Shown here: one piece after another, positions 24,454 to 36,380 of the stretch | Numbering within the stretch: position 1 is the first letter of the stretch | Layout of the letters: the number at the start of each line of letters is the position of its first letter | Assembly: GCA_034766995.1 (NCBI GenBank) | Contig: CM068317.1 | Span: forward strand, 35,389,749 to 35,453,748 | Origin: Acanthacorydalis orientalis | Taxonomy: Eukaryota > Arthropoda > Insecta > Megaloptera > Corydalidae | Length of the DNA: 64,000 bases | Reading direction: 5' to 3' | The notes under the pieces: model-generated | Told to the model about the DNA's origin: nothing | The model's input: only the letters and a program-made list of their open reading frames with translations | The model's database searches: none | Made by a program: the position numbers and the translations under genes

Positions 24454-26660
24454 TCTAAAAATAATAATAATAATGAATAATATAATATCTATATATTTTG
24501 TAGCTAAATACATTTTAAGTTATTTTTTCAATAAATTTTATTTTGAAAATCTAACCTTAAAACCGGTTTATATGTATTAAATTAATTCTATAAATATACC
24601 TTATGTAATAAAACTTAAAATTATAACGTGGATTTAAATATCAATTATAATATTTTTTAATTATAATTTTAAAAATAAGATCCAAGTGTGGAATACTTTC
24701 GTCCATGAATTGTCATGTTTCATATTATCATGACATATCATGTCATGTTTCAATATTTATTTTGCAACCATTTTAAAAGAAGAACAATAAGAACTTTTTA
24801 AATCGATAAGTTTTGAATTGTTACAATATTTAAACGTAGAATATATTGACTTTGAAAATACATTCATTTGTTACTTATTTGTTATAACCATATAGTATTT
24901 ATGTATCAGACTATTTTTTTCAAAAGTATTTCTAATTTTATTATTCAAAAAAATTGTTAAAGTGTAATATGTTTTTGATGCAATATTTTTCGGGTTAAAA
25001 AAATATTTAGTGTTTAAACAAATATAGTAGTTACAAGGTAATTTGTTAAATATTTTGATTCTCATTGTATTTATTTTATAATAAATTATTTTTCCTTTGC
25101 ATAGAAATAAACTGTAATGGGTTTGGAAATACAAACAAAAAAATTTATCCATTCGATTGGCTCCTTCCAAGATTAAATACTGGGTGCGCGAATGAATATA
25201 ATCTTAGAATGTATTAAATTTGTTCCTATTTTACTATTCTTTTTTAAATCGCTGTGTTTTAATTATACTTTTTTTAAGTTCAAGTACCTTTAAACTGATA
25301 AGTAGAGAGAGAGAGAGTAAGTAATATTTTTTATATTATAATTCCATAACAAAGATTCGATTAAGTATTTTTCCTGCCTGTAAGAATTTTATTTATGTTG
25401 TATTTTATATTTTTTATTTAGTCCTTTCTTTTAAAAAAATAATCTATTTTATTTTGTAAATACTAAATCATTCTGAACTTTTACATCTTATTATTAATTC
25501 CGTAATTTGATTTTGTAAATGATATAAATACTTGCAAAGAATTAATGAGAAATAACTTAAAAAACGGATAATAACATGTGAATAACTTTGACTGTGTTTT
25601 ATTCTTATCATAATGAATTAACAAAAAAATAACTCAAAGAACCAGAAATGAATTTTCTTAATAAAAGTTAAGTATATTATATATTTATACGTATATACAA
25701 CATTTTTAAATGATGTATGGAAATTATTATTTTTAAAATTGGTGCATTACTTTAATAGAAATATTTTTTTGTTTATTTTTCTATATGTGACATATTTAAA
25801 TTAGAGGCATCATTAAAGATTGAGATTTTAGTTATTATTGTAAGTTATTTCACTATACATAATCTTCTTATATATAGTGTATATAATTCATATAAGTGAG
25901 TTAATAATAATTTTTAATATATTTTTTAATACATTAAATACGGCGAATTTAAACAAAATATATATCGCAAATAAAGCTCAGCACTCCTAAAAGATTATCG
26001 TTTACATTAGTCCAAACCTCACCTTTTCCTTCTTCTTTTTATGGGCAAGCATATAAAGTAAAATTAAGTGCATGCGTTTCTTAGTTAGAAACAAAAGATT
26101 TTATAAAACTTTCCAGTGATATTCTGTCTCACTTTATTGTTGCCACAAAGACTTTTTAGTGACGTATTATGAATCTCAATCATGTCTGTAGCGAATCCTT
26201 GAGATTGTCAGTCAACAACCTACCTATGCAGTAGACATACTGTATTTTACAGGTGAAGACAATTCGTTTGTGTTTTATTCATTTATTGACCAGTTTCATT
26301 TTTATATTTAGTACTGACATTTTAAATATGTCTTGTAATACAATTTGTGATAGTGATATATTGTTTTAATACACAATTTTGGATTTTTTTAATGACAAAA
26401 TATATTGTATAAAGAGGTAAGTTAATACTCATTTTAATTATCCTTTATTATTTCAATTTTATATTCTACTGTTGTACGTAAAATTAATAACACCATGTTT
26501 TGATACATTTTTCTGTATTGATATACTTTTGTTATTTAATTTAAGAAATATATACATCTATGTTAAATGAACAACACTTTGTTAATAATTAAAATTTTTG
26601 TTATATTTATTTCATATGAATGATAATAAGGTAATTTTTTTGAATTAAATTTATTGTGTA

Positions 26661-26663
<3 letters not shown>

Positions 26664-26712
<49 letters not shown>
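26664..26712. repeat. (TA)n microsatellite
   Basis: TA run of about 49 bp with a degenerate TG/TATG tail. Confidence 0.95.
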
Positions 26713-26715
<3 letters not shown>

Positions 26716-27971
26716 TATATACATGTGTGTGTATGTATGTTTGTATGATGTGTGAATGTAGTAGTTTATGTAGTGAATTGAAACTGTCATCGAACACGTG
26801 AACCGATAATGAACTAAAGTGCTAAATTATTGTGACGTTTTTCGATATAAAAATAATATTTTGATTTGATTATTAGGTCTTTTAGTCGCAATAATATGGT
26901 AATAAGTTGTATATGTAACTGATTAGTAGTATATTAGCAACATTTGATTTAGTTTGCAAAATATAAAACGAAAAATGATTGAGAAGGCCATAAGCATTAC
27001 AACTGTATTTATTTTTATATTTAATAACTAATTTCATGCCAAAATTAAAAACTATTCAGTCTTCTTCAAGTGAATATCCATCTTACAGACCATAAAATAA
27101 TTTTCTTTCATTCTTTGTAATTATTTCATTATATGAAGTCTACGAATCTACAAAATGAGTAATTATGAATTATATTGTTTTAAAATAATATGCATTTTTT
27201 TATTTAGAAGAATTTTAGAATAGCGAAATTTGATGTATTCCTTTATTTTATATTTTTATATTAATATTCATTGTTACATTTAAATAATGGGTAATTCCTT
27301 TGATTTAACTGTATAATTTTGAACAGTTTATATTAATAGTATGTCTGAACAGAAAAATACTAGTTTCTAAAATTATTGTAGAACTGAAATGAATTTTATT
27401 ACTTTTTAACGAAAGCGTTTCGACTTTTTAGTCAATCTAGTCTTTATATTAACACCGGTTATATACCAGTTAATCTATTTGTTTAAATTGAATATATGAT
27501 TGATGAATAGACTTATTCATATTTATTTGGAAAGAGGAGAATAAAAATAATATACATGTATGGATAAATCTAAAAATAATGATTTCTGTAACTTAGAAGA
27601 TAAATAATTCAAATAAGACATTTCACTGATTAAATATTTTATTGAGACTGTACACAAAAATCAAGTTTTTCGTGTACCGTTTATTTCATGTAACTAAAAA
27701 AAATGTTTGCCAAAAAATACAGTTAATTTCATTCAAAACTTGTTTTATATGGCAATTTTTCGATTAAATTTATACACTCTGCAAATGTATTTGTATAAAT
27801 AAAATTTCTATGATTTTAGAATTCTTTTGATAAACTTTTATCAAAATAATATTTTATAATTACGTACAAAAGATTTGCTCATGCTTATAAAGTACTTTTA
27901 AGAATATATATAATAAAAAAAACTAACTATTATTAACTAAAAATTAATTATTAATAAGTTCCCACTTTTCG

Positions 27972-28013
<42 letters not shown>

Positions 28014-30325
28014 CGTACATCTGTGTTATTTTTTTTAATATTTACTAAAAGACTCGAATTATTTTTATATATGAAATATGCGAATATTAAATATAATTTT
28101 AATAAAGCAAATTACAGAATTTATAAAAGTGACAAATATAGTAATAAGAAAGAACATGTGCGTTGAGTGCTGTTAAAATTAAATTATTATTTAAATATTA
28201 AATATTTATATAAAGGCGGTTATGCGAAAAGGCAAGTTTAATGAACTATAGTCAAAGTGAATGAAAACTTTTTTGTTCCATATTTTATTTACCATTTCTT
28301 TAAAATTAAACTGAATACACTTTAGAAAAAAAATAAACAATTTTGATCGCATCGATAAAATGATTAATGCAATAACAATATAAAAATGAAATCATTACTA
28401 TAAAAAGTGCATTATTCCCTAATTTTGTCAGATGAAAGATTTATCAATACTGAAATTTATTAAGATCGTAAATAGATTTTATGAAGTCATAAAACAGTAA
28501 GACATTCTGATTTTTTAAAAGATAAAATTTTCGTCTTACATATTAAATAAAACTCTGCAAAGAACAATCTTCAAATTAGACGTCTTCCATATGTTCTTCA
28601 TGAGCATAGCTGTGCTCTTTGATTAACCGACAGTGGTTATTTAAAACAGTGTTGACGAGCGAAAATACATAGACGCTGCTTTACATATGATTTATACTAC
28701 TATGTTTGTTTTTTTATATGAATAATTCAATGCATGCTGCGCTCGTTAATCTTACAAGTTCGGCTCTCGTTAGATACACCACGATAAGGACTTTTTATAT
28801 TTTTTGAAAGTACCATGGAGTTTGCTTTTTATATATAAATATACTGAAAAAATAAAATGAAAAAAATGAAATATACCACTATAAATTTTCTATATAAATA
28901 TATACCGGTTTTAGTTAATATTTAATATAGTAATCTTTTAAGTAACTAGTAAAAGTACATTCACTAATATATTTTGGTTTTAATCATTTCTTTCAAATTA
29001 AAGTGCTTAATTATACCGATATTTAAGTTTACGAGTATTAAGATAAGTGTTTGAGGTAAGTGATATCTGAATGAAAAATGATTTGCTTGGTCTAAATTTA
29101 AGCCAAAAATCGCGAAAAATCGACTAATAAAGTGTATCTTTATTTAGTTAATTACTATTCAAACATAGTCTCATTTAATATTACTTTTTTACTTTTTCTT
29201 CTTTGTATCATACATAGCACAAAGGCAGAATACTCTAAATAAAATATTTTTAAAAAACTATTCTCTTAATGGATTATGAAATATTTTATCAAATTATTCA
29301 AAAAATATGATATTATGGTTAACAGTTCAAGGCATTTCATAAAAAACTTTTCAAAGAGTATGAAAGAAATCTTTTAAATTATTTCCCTATATTTTAATAA
29401 CAAGATAGTCATATATACAGAAACATGATATTTTTTTTGTGATTAGTATTACTTTTAAATGAAACATTATGAAATATTATATAATTGTGGTCAAATTATT
29501 CAAACTGTTCATTTTAATCATTAAAATATATTAAAAAGTCATCAAAAATGGGACGATTAAAAGAAAATAAAGTAGTCTTAAACATAAAAAAATTATATGA
29601 AAGATAATAGTTTCTAGTACTTGTAAGAATGATGTTTTATATTTTGTTAAAAATTAAACAAAATAAATAGATAAAAAGTTTTAATATATATTAATATATA
29701 TTATAATATTATTCAATATATATTATAGTTATAAATAGATAAAGATTTTTTTTCAAAAGATTTTTTTTTATAAATTTGAAAAAAAAGATTTAAAGTTATA
29801 TTTGCAGAGTAAAAATCTTTTTTATATATAATTATAAATTATAAAAATATGTTAGAGTTCAAATTGTTTTTTATTCTTATAACAGATTCTTTAAAGGTAA
29901 CAAATTTATAGAATAATCTGTATGAATTATTAGAAGAAATTATAAAGTAGAAACATGAAACTATATGTTCATAGATATTTGCGTGTAATTCTGAATTGTA
30001 ATATTTATCTTTAAAAGAAATTCAGTTTTCTGAAATGAAAGCATAATAATCGAAAAATATCGATCACGATTTCTTGAATACAGTTATACACAGAATTGAA
30101 TTGTTCTCACGCTATGAACTGGAAATCAGATTAGAAATGTAAACTAAACTATGTATACCAGTAATGCGTGTACATATTTTTATACTTTTAAAGAAAAGTA
30201 AACGAAGTAAGTAAATTGGAATTCAGTAGGAGTAATATTAAATTTATTTATGTTATACAATTGTAATACAAAATAATATAAATTTCTAAGAAATTTTATA
30301 TGAACTTCTATGTTATTTAATACTG

Positions 30326-30330
<5 letters not shown>

Positions 30331-30381
<51 letters not shown>
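30331..30381. repeat. (TA)n microsatellite
   Basis: TA run of about 51 bp. Confidence 0.95.
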
Positions 30382-30386
<5 letters not shown>

Positions 30387-32519
30387 TTTAATATGTATAA
30401 AACAAATGTTTCATTTCACGTATCTGTACTTGAATCATTTATATGTTTAATAAATAAAACACACTTGTGATATGAGTACGGTATGAATTTTTTGTAATAT
30501 CGCAACTGTCTTATGCACGTAAGTAGAAATAAAATAAACTAAGTAATATTGCATGTAGTGAAATTATTTACTAAATGAATATCACTAAATGTTCTTAATT
30601 AGTTTTCACAAATGCTAGCTACCTGTTTAAAATTTAACGCACTTTCTCTAAAGATAAACATCTCAAATTTCTATATTTTATTAATAAACACAACAAGAAT
30701 AGTTTATAAAGTTTAAACATCAATCAACGATATTATATATAATGAGTATATTTAAATCATTTATTTGTATATATTTAAGTATATACACAGATTTTAATGT
30801 TATATTAAGTTTTAAAACGTACAATTTATCAGTTAAAGAATAATAAATTCGTATATTTTAAACTTCTATACTTTAATAATCATTTTCGTTGAAATATGTT
30901 TGTTGGAATTCTTAATTATGTAATTCAATAAAAATATATGTTTAGAGACAATAGGAAATTGATTTATTCAAATATGTGATTTGAAAATACTCTTTTGATT
31001 TATTAAACATTAACTTATTTTTAGTTCCAGTTCGATTATAATATTAAAGGTAGCATGCTTTAAATTGCTTTGTAGTTTTGAAAGTAACACAGGAATGTTG
31101 AATAGAAATTGATTTTCGAATATTGTGAAAAATAATATCAGGAATGGTAGGAATTTATTATATTTGTATAAAAGTAAAAGGTGAACATTTTGGTAAAATT
31201 AAAATATAATTATTTTATTAATAACTTGATACTTTAATATTTCTTGATTCATTAATGAATCTATTAGTTTTGTTAAAAGTAAAAAAGCGTACATGATATG
31301 AAATTTTTATTGTTTTTATCTTCTATAAATTTATGAATTATAGAGTATATCATTATTTATTTATAAAAATATGTATGAATATTTAAAATTTATGAAAAAA
31401 ATTATACAACTATTTGTTTATAATAATAATATCAACTAATTATAATTGCGATAAAACGTATTTAAAGATTATATTAAAAATATTTGAATGAATATTTCTT
31501 GATAATTCGGATTTATATCTCAAATATGTTCCTCGAATATAAACGGCTCAAAAAAAGAAAAGTAATTTAATAATTATAATAATATATGTAGTACAAATTA
31601 TGTTTCCAGACTGATTGACGTAATTAAATTCATTTCAAGTAGAATTCTTATGCATATAGCAATCTGTAAGTCTACAGTACAATCCAAAATGCATTAATTA
31701 TGATAAGATCATCAGACTTGAAATTATGAAAAAAAAACATGTTTTGTTAGTGAGTGTTTTGAATATTGTGGTCAATAGCAGAATTTAATATTCTTTATCT
31801 GAACTTATTTATTTTATGACAAAGAGATATTAATTAAATCTGTGTATTCTTATACATCGCAATAAATATCTTCAAAGTAAATAATGTTAAAATGTTAAAT
31901 ATGTTTTTTTTTCTTGTAAGTAATATTAATATTGTTGAACTTTATAACAAAGTTATTTATTTAATATAATCCAATATACTTATTTAGTGGAAATACTCAT
32001 TGTTAGAGAGATGAGTTTAATTGCTAGGATTTAATTTCTAATTCGAATCAATAAGTTTCAAGATGATGTTTATATCATGAATTTGCATTTTTTACAAGGT
32101 CAAGTTAAATGTTAAATTTACATTTATGCTCATTGTTCCGCTCTTTTAAATCACCAAATGAAAGTCTGCTATGAATTAAAGGTATTGTTTTTTTATTTTT
32201 TTTTACAAAAGTACTCAATAAGTTGAAAATAAAATCTGATTTTCATATATTATTTTATATATTACTAAATATTTCAAAATAATATTATTTTATAACGCCA
32301 GAGTATTTCTTTCATCGTTGTACTGATTTGTTATTTTAAAGTATTAAAATTAAGATGTAATTTTATATAATAAAATAAATTTAATTTGAATAAATATATT
32401 TATACCTGCAGTATCGTATAATTTTTGTTACTAAATTGTTGAATTACTTAATATAGTCTTATAATCTAATAAGCATTTTGATGGAAATATTATTATCAGA
32501 ATAGAGACACGGAAAATTT

Positions 32520-32690
32520 GATTTGGCACAGACACATAAAATTAGATTTTTTTGTGCTTATGCTCTGATATGATAGCATTGTCATCGATATGCAAATTAA
32601 TGAATCAAAATAAATAATAACCAATCATTGATCATTTTGACAAATATTGTGGTATTGGCAGAGTTAATTCATTGTGATCAATTTAGGTAC
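32520..32690 (+). repeat. Dispersed repeat, family R copy 2
   Basis: This block is similar over about 100 bp to 58440-58630. Both contain ATCAAAATAAA, a run like TGATCATTTTGACAAATATT, a GTGGTATTGGCAGAG-like run and GTTAATTCATT in the same order. No coding capacity and no terminal repeats were recognised. Confidence 0.45.
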
Positions 32691-32788
32691 GGTTCCCAGA
32701 TATTACCATAATTCAATAAATTCAAAGAAATGTTGAAATATAGATTTTTGAACTTAAGGAATTTTTGGGAGGTATGTTTTCATCTTAT

Positions 32789-32792
<4 letters not shown>

Positions 32793-32856
<64 letters not shown>
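32793..32856. repeat. (TA)n microsatellite
   Basis: TA run of about 64 bp just before the RTE-like fragment. Confidence 0.95.
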
Positions 32857-32860
<4 letters not shown>

Positions 32861-32879
32861 GTACATTGCAACTATTATT

Positions 32880-33240
32880 TACTCAACTGATGATATTAGA
32901 CAACATAGAGAATCATGAGAAGATGTATTTTAGGGATAATCAGAAGAAATGAAGAATGGAAATGAAAACAATGAGAACTTTCAGATATATTAATAAGAGT
33001 AAGAAGTTTAAAATAGAAATGATGTGAGATGGATTACACGAAAAGAAGAGCACAGATACAAATCAGTAATTATTAATTTGAAACTAAAAACTATAAAAAT
33101 ATTTGGAATAAGACCAATGAATAAACAGAATAAAAACTGTGCTGTACATGTATAAAAAAATCATTGAAAAAAAGAGTAACTGAGTCATTTAAATCAGATG
33201 TTCAAGATGTATTTGTTAACTAATAGATCGTTAAAGAATA
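32880..33240 (+). mobile_element. Degenerate RTE-like LINE fragment
   Basis: The + strand resembles the - strand LINE remnant at 10126-10796 at nucleotide level. For example GACAACATAGAGAATCATGA corresponds to the ACAACACAGAGAAGTATGGA part, and both continue in parallel through the region encoding LKWK.AGH. Conceptual pieces such as MRRCILGIIRRNEE and VRSLK are recognisable. It is full of stops and more decayed than the first copy. Its limits are approximate. Confidence 0.6.
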
Positions 33241-33265
33241 AATATGATATTTATTCTATACAGCA

Positions 33266-33305
33266 TAATATATATATATATATATATAATATATATATAT
33301 ATATA
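33266..33305. repeat. (TA)n microsatellite, interrupted
   Basis: Two TA runs split by AAT, followed by (ATA)n, just after the RTE-like fragment. Confidence 0.9.
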
Positions 33306-34813
33306 ATAATAATTTGAATTAATTTTTTTATTGCATTTATTATTTTGATTTTATTATATTGTGTTTATTTATTGAATAATTTTTTTTATAAGTTAATAAT
33401 TTAAACTAATATATAATTAAAAAAAATAATTACATTTAAATATATATATATATATATATATGAAAAATCAATAATCATTTCTGTGTCAATAGATATTATT
33501 AATCGTTTCTATATGTGTTAACAAATGGCAGAGATGTCAATTTATACTGCAAGGATGGCTAATACAATGTATAAAAATGAAAATGTGAATTCCATTTTAT
33601 CAAACTGTTTATATTGACGTTTATTAACATCTAACTGTTCGGATTCGTATCTTAGCTACTTTTATTAAAAAAATATATCGTGTTACTTTTTTTAATCGTT
33701 ATTTGATTTGAAAATAAGTTCATGAGAGTTTGTTATATATCATATTGTTCTATCATTTATTCATTATTTCTGTTTATTCACCAGGGTTAACGGTGTTTTT
33801 TTTTCTGTTACTGGATAAGTAAATGTACTAATTTAAAAAATAATTCCTTTTATTGCGTTCTTCTAGTTTTCTTTTACACATTTTGTGAAAAAATATAATA
33901 TAAAGTGTTTGATTAAAATCTACAAATATTCATTTATTGAAGGCTGTTAGAAAAATTATAGAACATGATTTTTCCAATACATTAATTCGAAATTATTTAC
34001 AGTTTTATTGAGGATTTGGATGTTTAATGAACGGATTTCAATTATTTTATAATGATTTTATCGTTGTATTTTCAATTAACTTCTCCGATTATATCAAAAA
34101 ATATAATAACATTTTACGTATATTAGTATGTGGATTACTTAACTGTACCGACCTTATATTATACATTTTTGTGTTAATTGATTCGCAAGCTAATTTATAA
34201 ATCGTGTAATTACAATACATACATGAATAACAAATTCATATTCTTGAAATATTAATTTAAGTGTGCCAATATTTACACAACTTGACTTTGAACTTTCTAA
34301 TTTTATTAATATATATATATATATATATATAAATAATTGTATTTGATGTTACGGGTCAGTAAAGAGAATTAATCATAATTATCATTGAGTTTTGTTTACA
34401 TATATATGAAATATTGTAATTGTTTTCAATTAATTAAGTGTTACAAGTGTGTATATATGTTAATATCATTAAATAAATAATGTATAAGAGTAATTGTTTT
34501 AGATAAATTATTTCATCAAGGTCAAAAATTGATGAAAATTATATATATATGTGTATATTTGGTATAAAATGTTTTATTATGATGTTCAGCAAATGAGATG
34601 AATCATTGAAGTATACATTTTTTACTTATTTAATTATTAGATTTAAAAAAAATGAATAAAAAATTATATGAAGTAAATAATACCTATATATATATATATA
34701 TATATATAATTATGTGTGTGTGTGAGTGAAATCAGTGTTTTTAGGTTTTTATGTGGCAACTTATATAATATTATAGTGTTCGTTATGTTTAATCCGCGTT
34801 TAAACATACACAT

Positions 34814-34873
34814 TCTCTTTGAACTTGAATTCAAAATTTGAAGCCCATTGTATATTAATTTTTAGAAAATAAG
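34814..34873 (+). repeat. 60-bp duplicated block, copy 1
   Basis: TCTCTTTGAACTTGAATTCA... to ...AAAATAAG. It matches 35965-36024 at 58 of 60 positions. The flanks do not match, so it is a short sharply bounded duplication. Confidence 0.85.
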
Positions 34874-35318
34874 GTTTGCATAGTGTTGTAGTGCTCGTTT
34901 TGTTTAATTTGTATTTAGATCGATATGAGACTATCAAAGATTTTAGATAAACAACTTATATGAAGTATATTACCTTAAACTTTTTAAACTATACCTCATT
35001 ACGCTGTTAGTTTATAAAATATATTTGCGGAACAAATTTATTAAAGTAATTTTTGCTTTAGGATTTACTTTCGATTTCTATTAAGATATTTCTATTACAA
35101 TAAAATTGTAAATAATTCATTCAGCATAGAAAAATTAAGCAGAAAATTCGATAAAGAAATAATTAATGATAAGACAAAAATAAAATATTTCTGATATTTA
35201 TTCACATCAAAATATTTTTACTTTAAATTGTTATGAAGAAATACGAACAAAAATTTATGCAAAAATAGTTTCTCTTAGACTTTTTAAAGTTAAAATATCA
35301 TTATATCAATATGGTTTA

Positions 35319-35357
<39 letters not shown>

Positions 35358-35483
35358 AGTCATGTGAAATTGACGATTCTTATTTTTAATTATTTGATAA
35401 TGACGTCAAGTATAAAGCTCATTAAATATATAAGACAATCGCTTTCTTAATGAAAGCTGACGTGTATCATAAGGTCGGAATGG

Positions 35484-35515
35484 AAATCACAATACATTAA
35501 CATGTATTGTGATTT
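35484..35515. other. Perfect 14-bp hairpin
   Basis: AAATCACAATACAT at 35484-35497 and its exact reverse complement at 35502-35515 are separated by TAAC. It is stable enough to fold as RNA or act as a dyad binding site. It lies about 730 bp before the Toll start. Confidence 0.5.
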
Positions 35516-35683
35516 AGACTGTACTGTTATCCATTCACTTTTTTACTATGGCCTTGTGTAAATTTTTAAAAACAAAAAATAAACTAAAATGCTGTCACAT
35601 TATCCCTAAAAAATGAAATTTGTAAAAATTATATTACTTTAATAACTTTTATTTATTTTATAGTTTTATATATTGGAAATATT

Positions 35684-35691
<8 letters not shown>

Positions 35692-35743
<52 letters not shown>
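35692..35743. repeat. (TA)n microsatellite flanked by TG
   Basis: TA run of about 52 bp with short (TG)n on both sides. Confidence 0.95.
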
Positions 35744-35745
<2 letters not shown>

Positions 35746-35964
35746 GTGTGTGTATAAGTTTGTATTTTGTTCCTATTGCGTATTATCTAATAGTTTAAAC
35801 AAATATTTCTTTAAAGAATTTATTTAAAAAAAGAACCATATTTATTTAAAGAGAAGTAAGATTAACTATATGACAATATTTAATTATATTTTAATTTTAC
35901 ACTTCAATATTTGATTATCCAATGTCGTATCTAGAAAAAATATTATTTTAATATTGTTTGTTTG

Positions 35965-36024
35965 TCTCTTTGAACTTGAATTCAAAATTTGAAGCCCACT
36001 GTATATTAATTTTTGGAAAATAAG
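35965..36024 (+). repeat. 60-bp duplicated block, copy 2
   Basis: Second copy of the block at 34814-34873, differing by T to C and A to G. It sits about 220 bp before the Toll start codon, where the leader or promoter is expected. Confidence 0.85.
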
Positions 36025-36221
36025 ACATTACACGACCTTGAGTGGTTATTTAAAGAGGTAAACATAAGTTGCGCATAGTGTCAACTGCAGAATATAAAGT
36101 TAGAAATATGACTAGAATCTTAATGACTGTTAATTGACTTGATTGTATTTGTGTTATACAAAGAAAATAACCGTTTATTTTTTTGTATATTTTCAGAACC
36201 GCTCATCATTGGAGAAACGAT

Positions 36222-36380
36222 ATGAGAGTTCTTCACAATATAAATGACCATAATCAAAATGGTCAGCATGAAATGGTCTATAACGTATTTTATAATATTG
36301 TTTATGAGATGTACGAACAGTTTTCATTTACCGTCACTGGATTTAGCGTGGTCGCCGAAAATCGGAGAAAACGAACGTGA
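36222..36380 (+). promoter_or_regulatory. uORF overlapping the Toll start
   Basis: After the putative acceptor at 36196 the first ATG is at 36222, with G at -3. It opens a 52-codon frame that ends at TGA 36378-36380, overlapping the Toll ORF by 137 nt in another frame. If the leader is as inferred, this uORF would lower Toll translation and require leaky scanning. Confidence 0.35.

Larger units (their letters stand above)
24455..32792. other. Gene-free A/T-rich stretch
   Basis: No gene is recognised in about 8 kb. Patches less rich in A/T lie at about 25140-25200 (possible promoter of the - strand SMIM12-like gene, with a CCAAT on that strand), 25980-26270 and 28560-28830. None has a convincing coding frame. 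(TA)n tracts are at 26664-26712, 27974-28010 and 30331-30381. Confidence 0.45.
33306..36196. other. Region upstream of the Toll gene
   Basis: No coding sequence is seen. It should contain the promoter and 5' UTR of the Toll gene. A candidate leader donor GAG|GTAAAC at 36057/36058 and the acceptor TATATTTTCAG ending at 36196 would remove a 139-bp intron. The region has a duplicated 60-bp block, a perfect hairpin and (TA)n tracts at 35322-35354 and 35692-35743. Confidence 0.45.

Noticed and set aside
24871..25170. 99-codon - strand ORF
   Set aside because: Residue content (K, N, I, Y, F) is what random A/T-rich DNA gives; no motif seen.
36183..36380. 65-codon ORF as an alternative Toll N-terminus
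   Set aside because: It is in a different frame from the receptor, and its first codons precede the splice acceptor; only the part from 36222 could matter, as a uORF.
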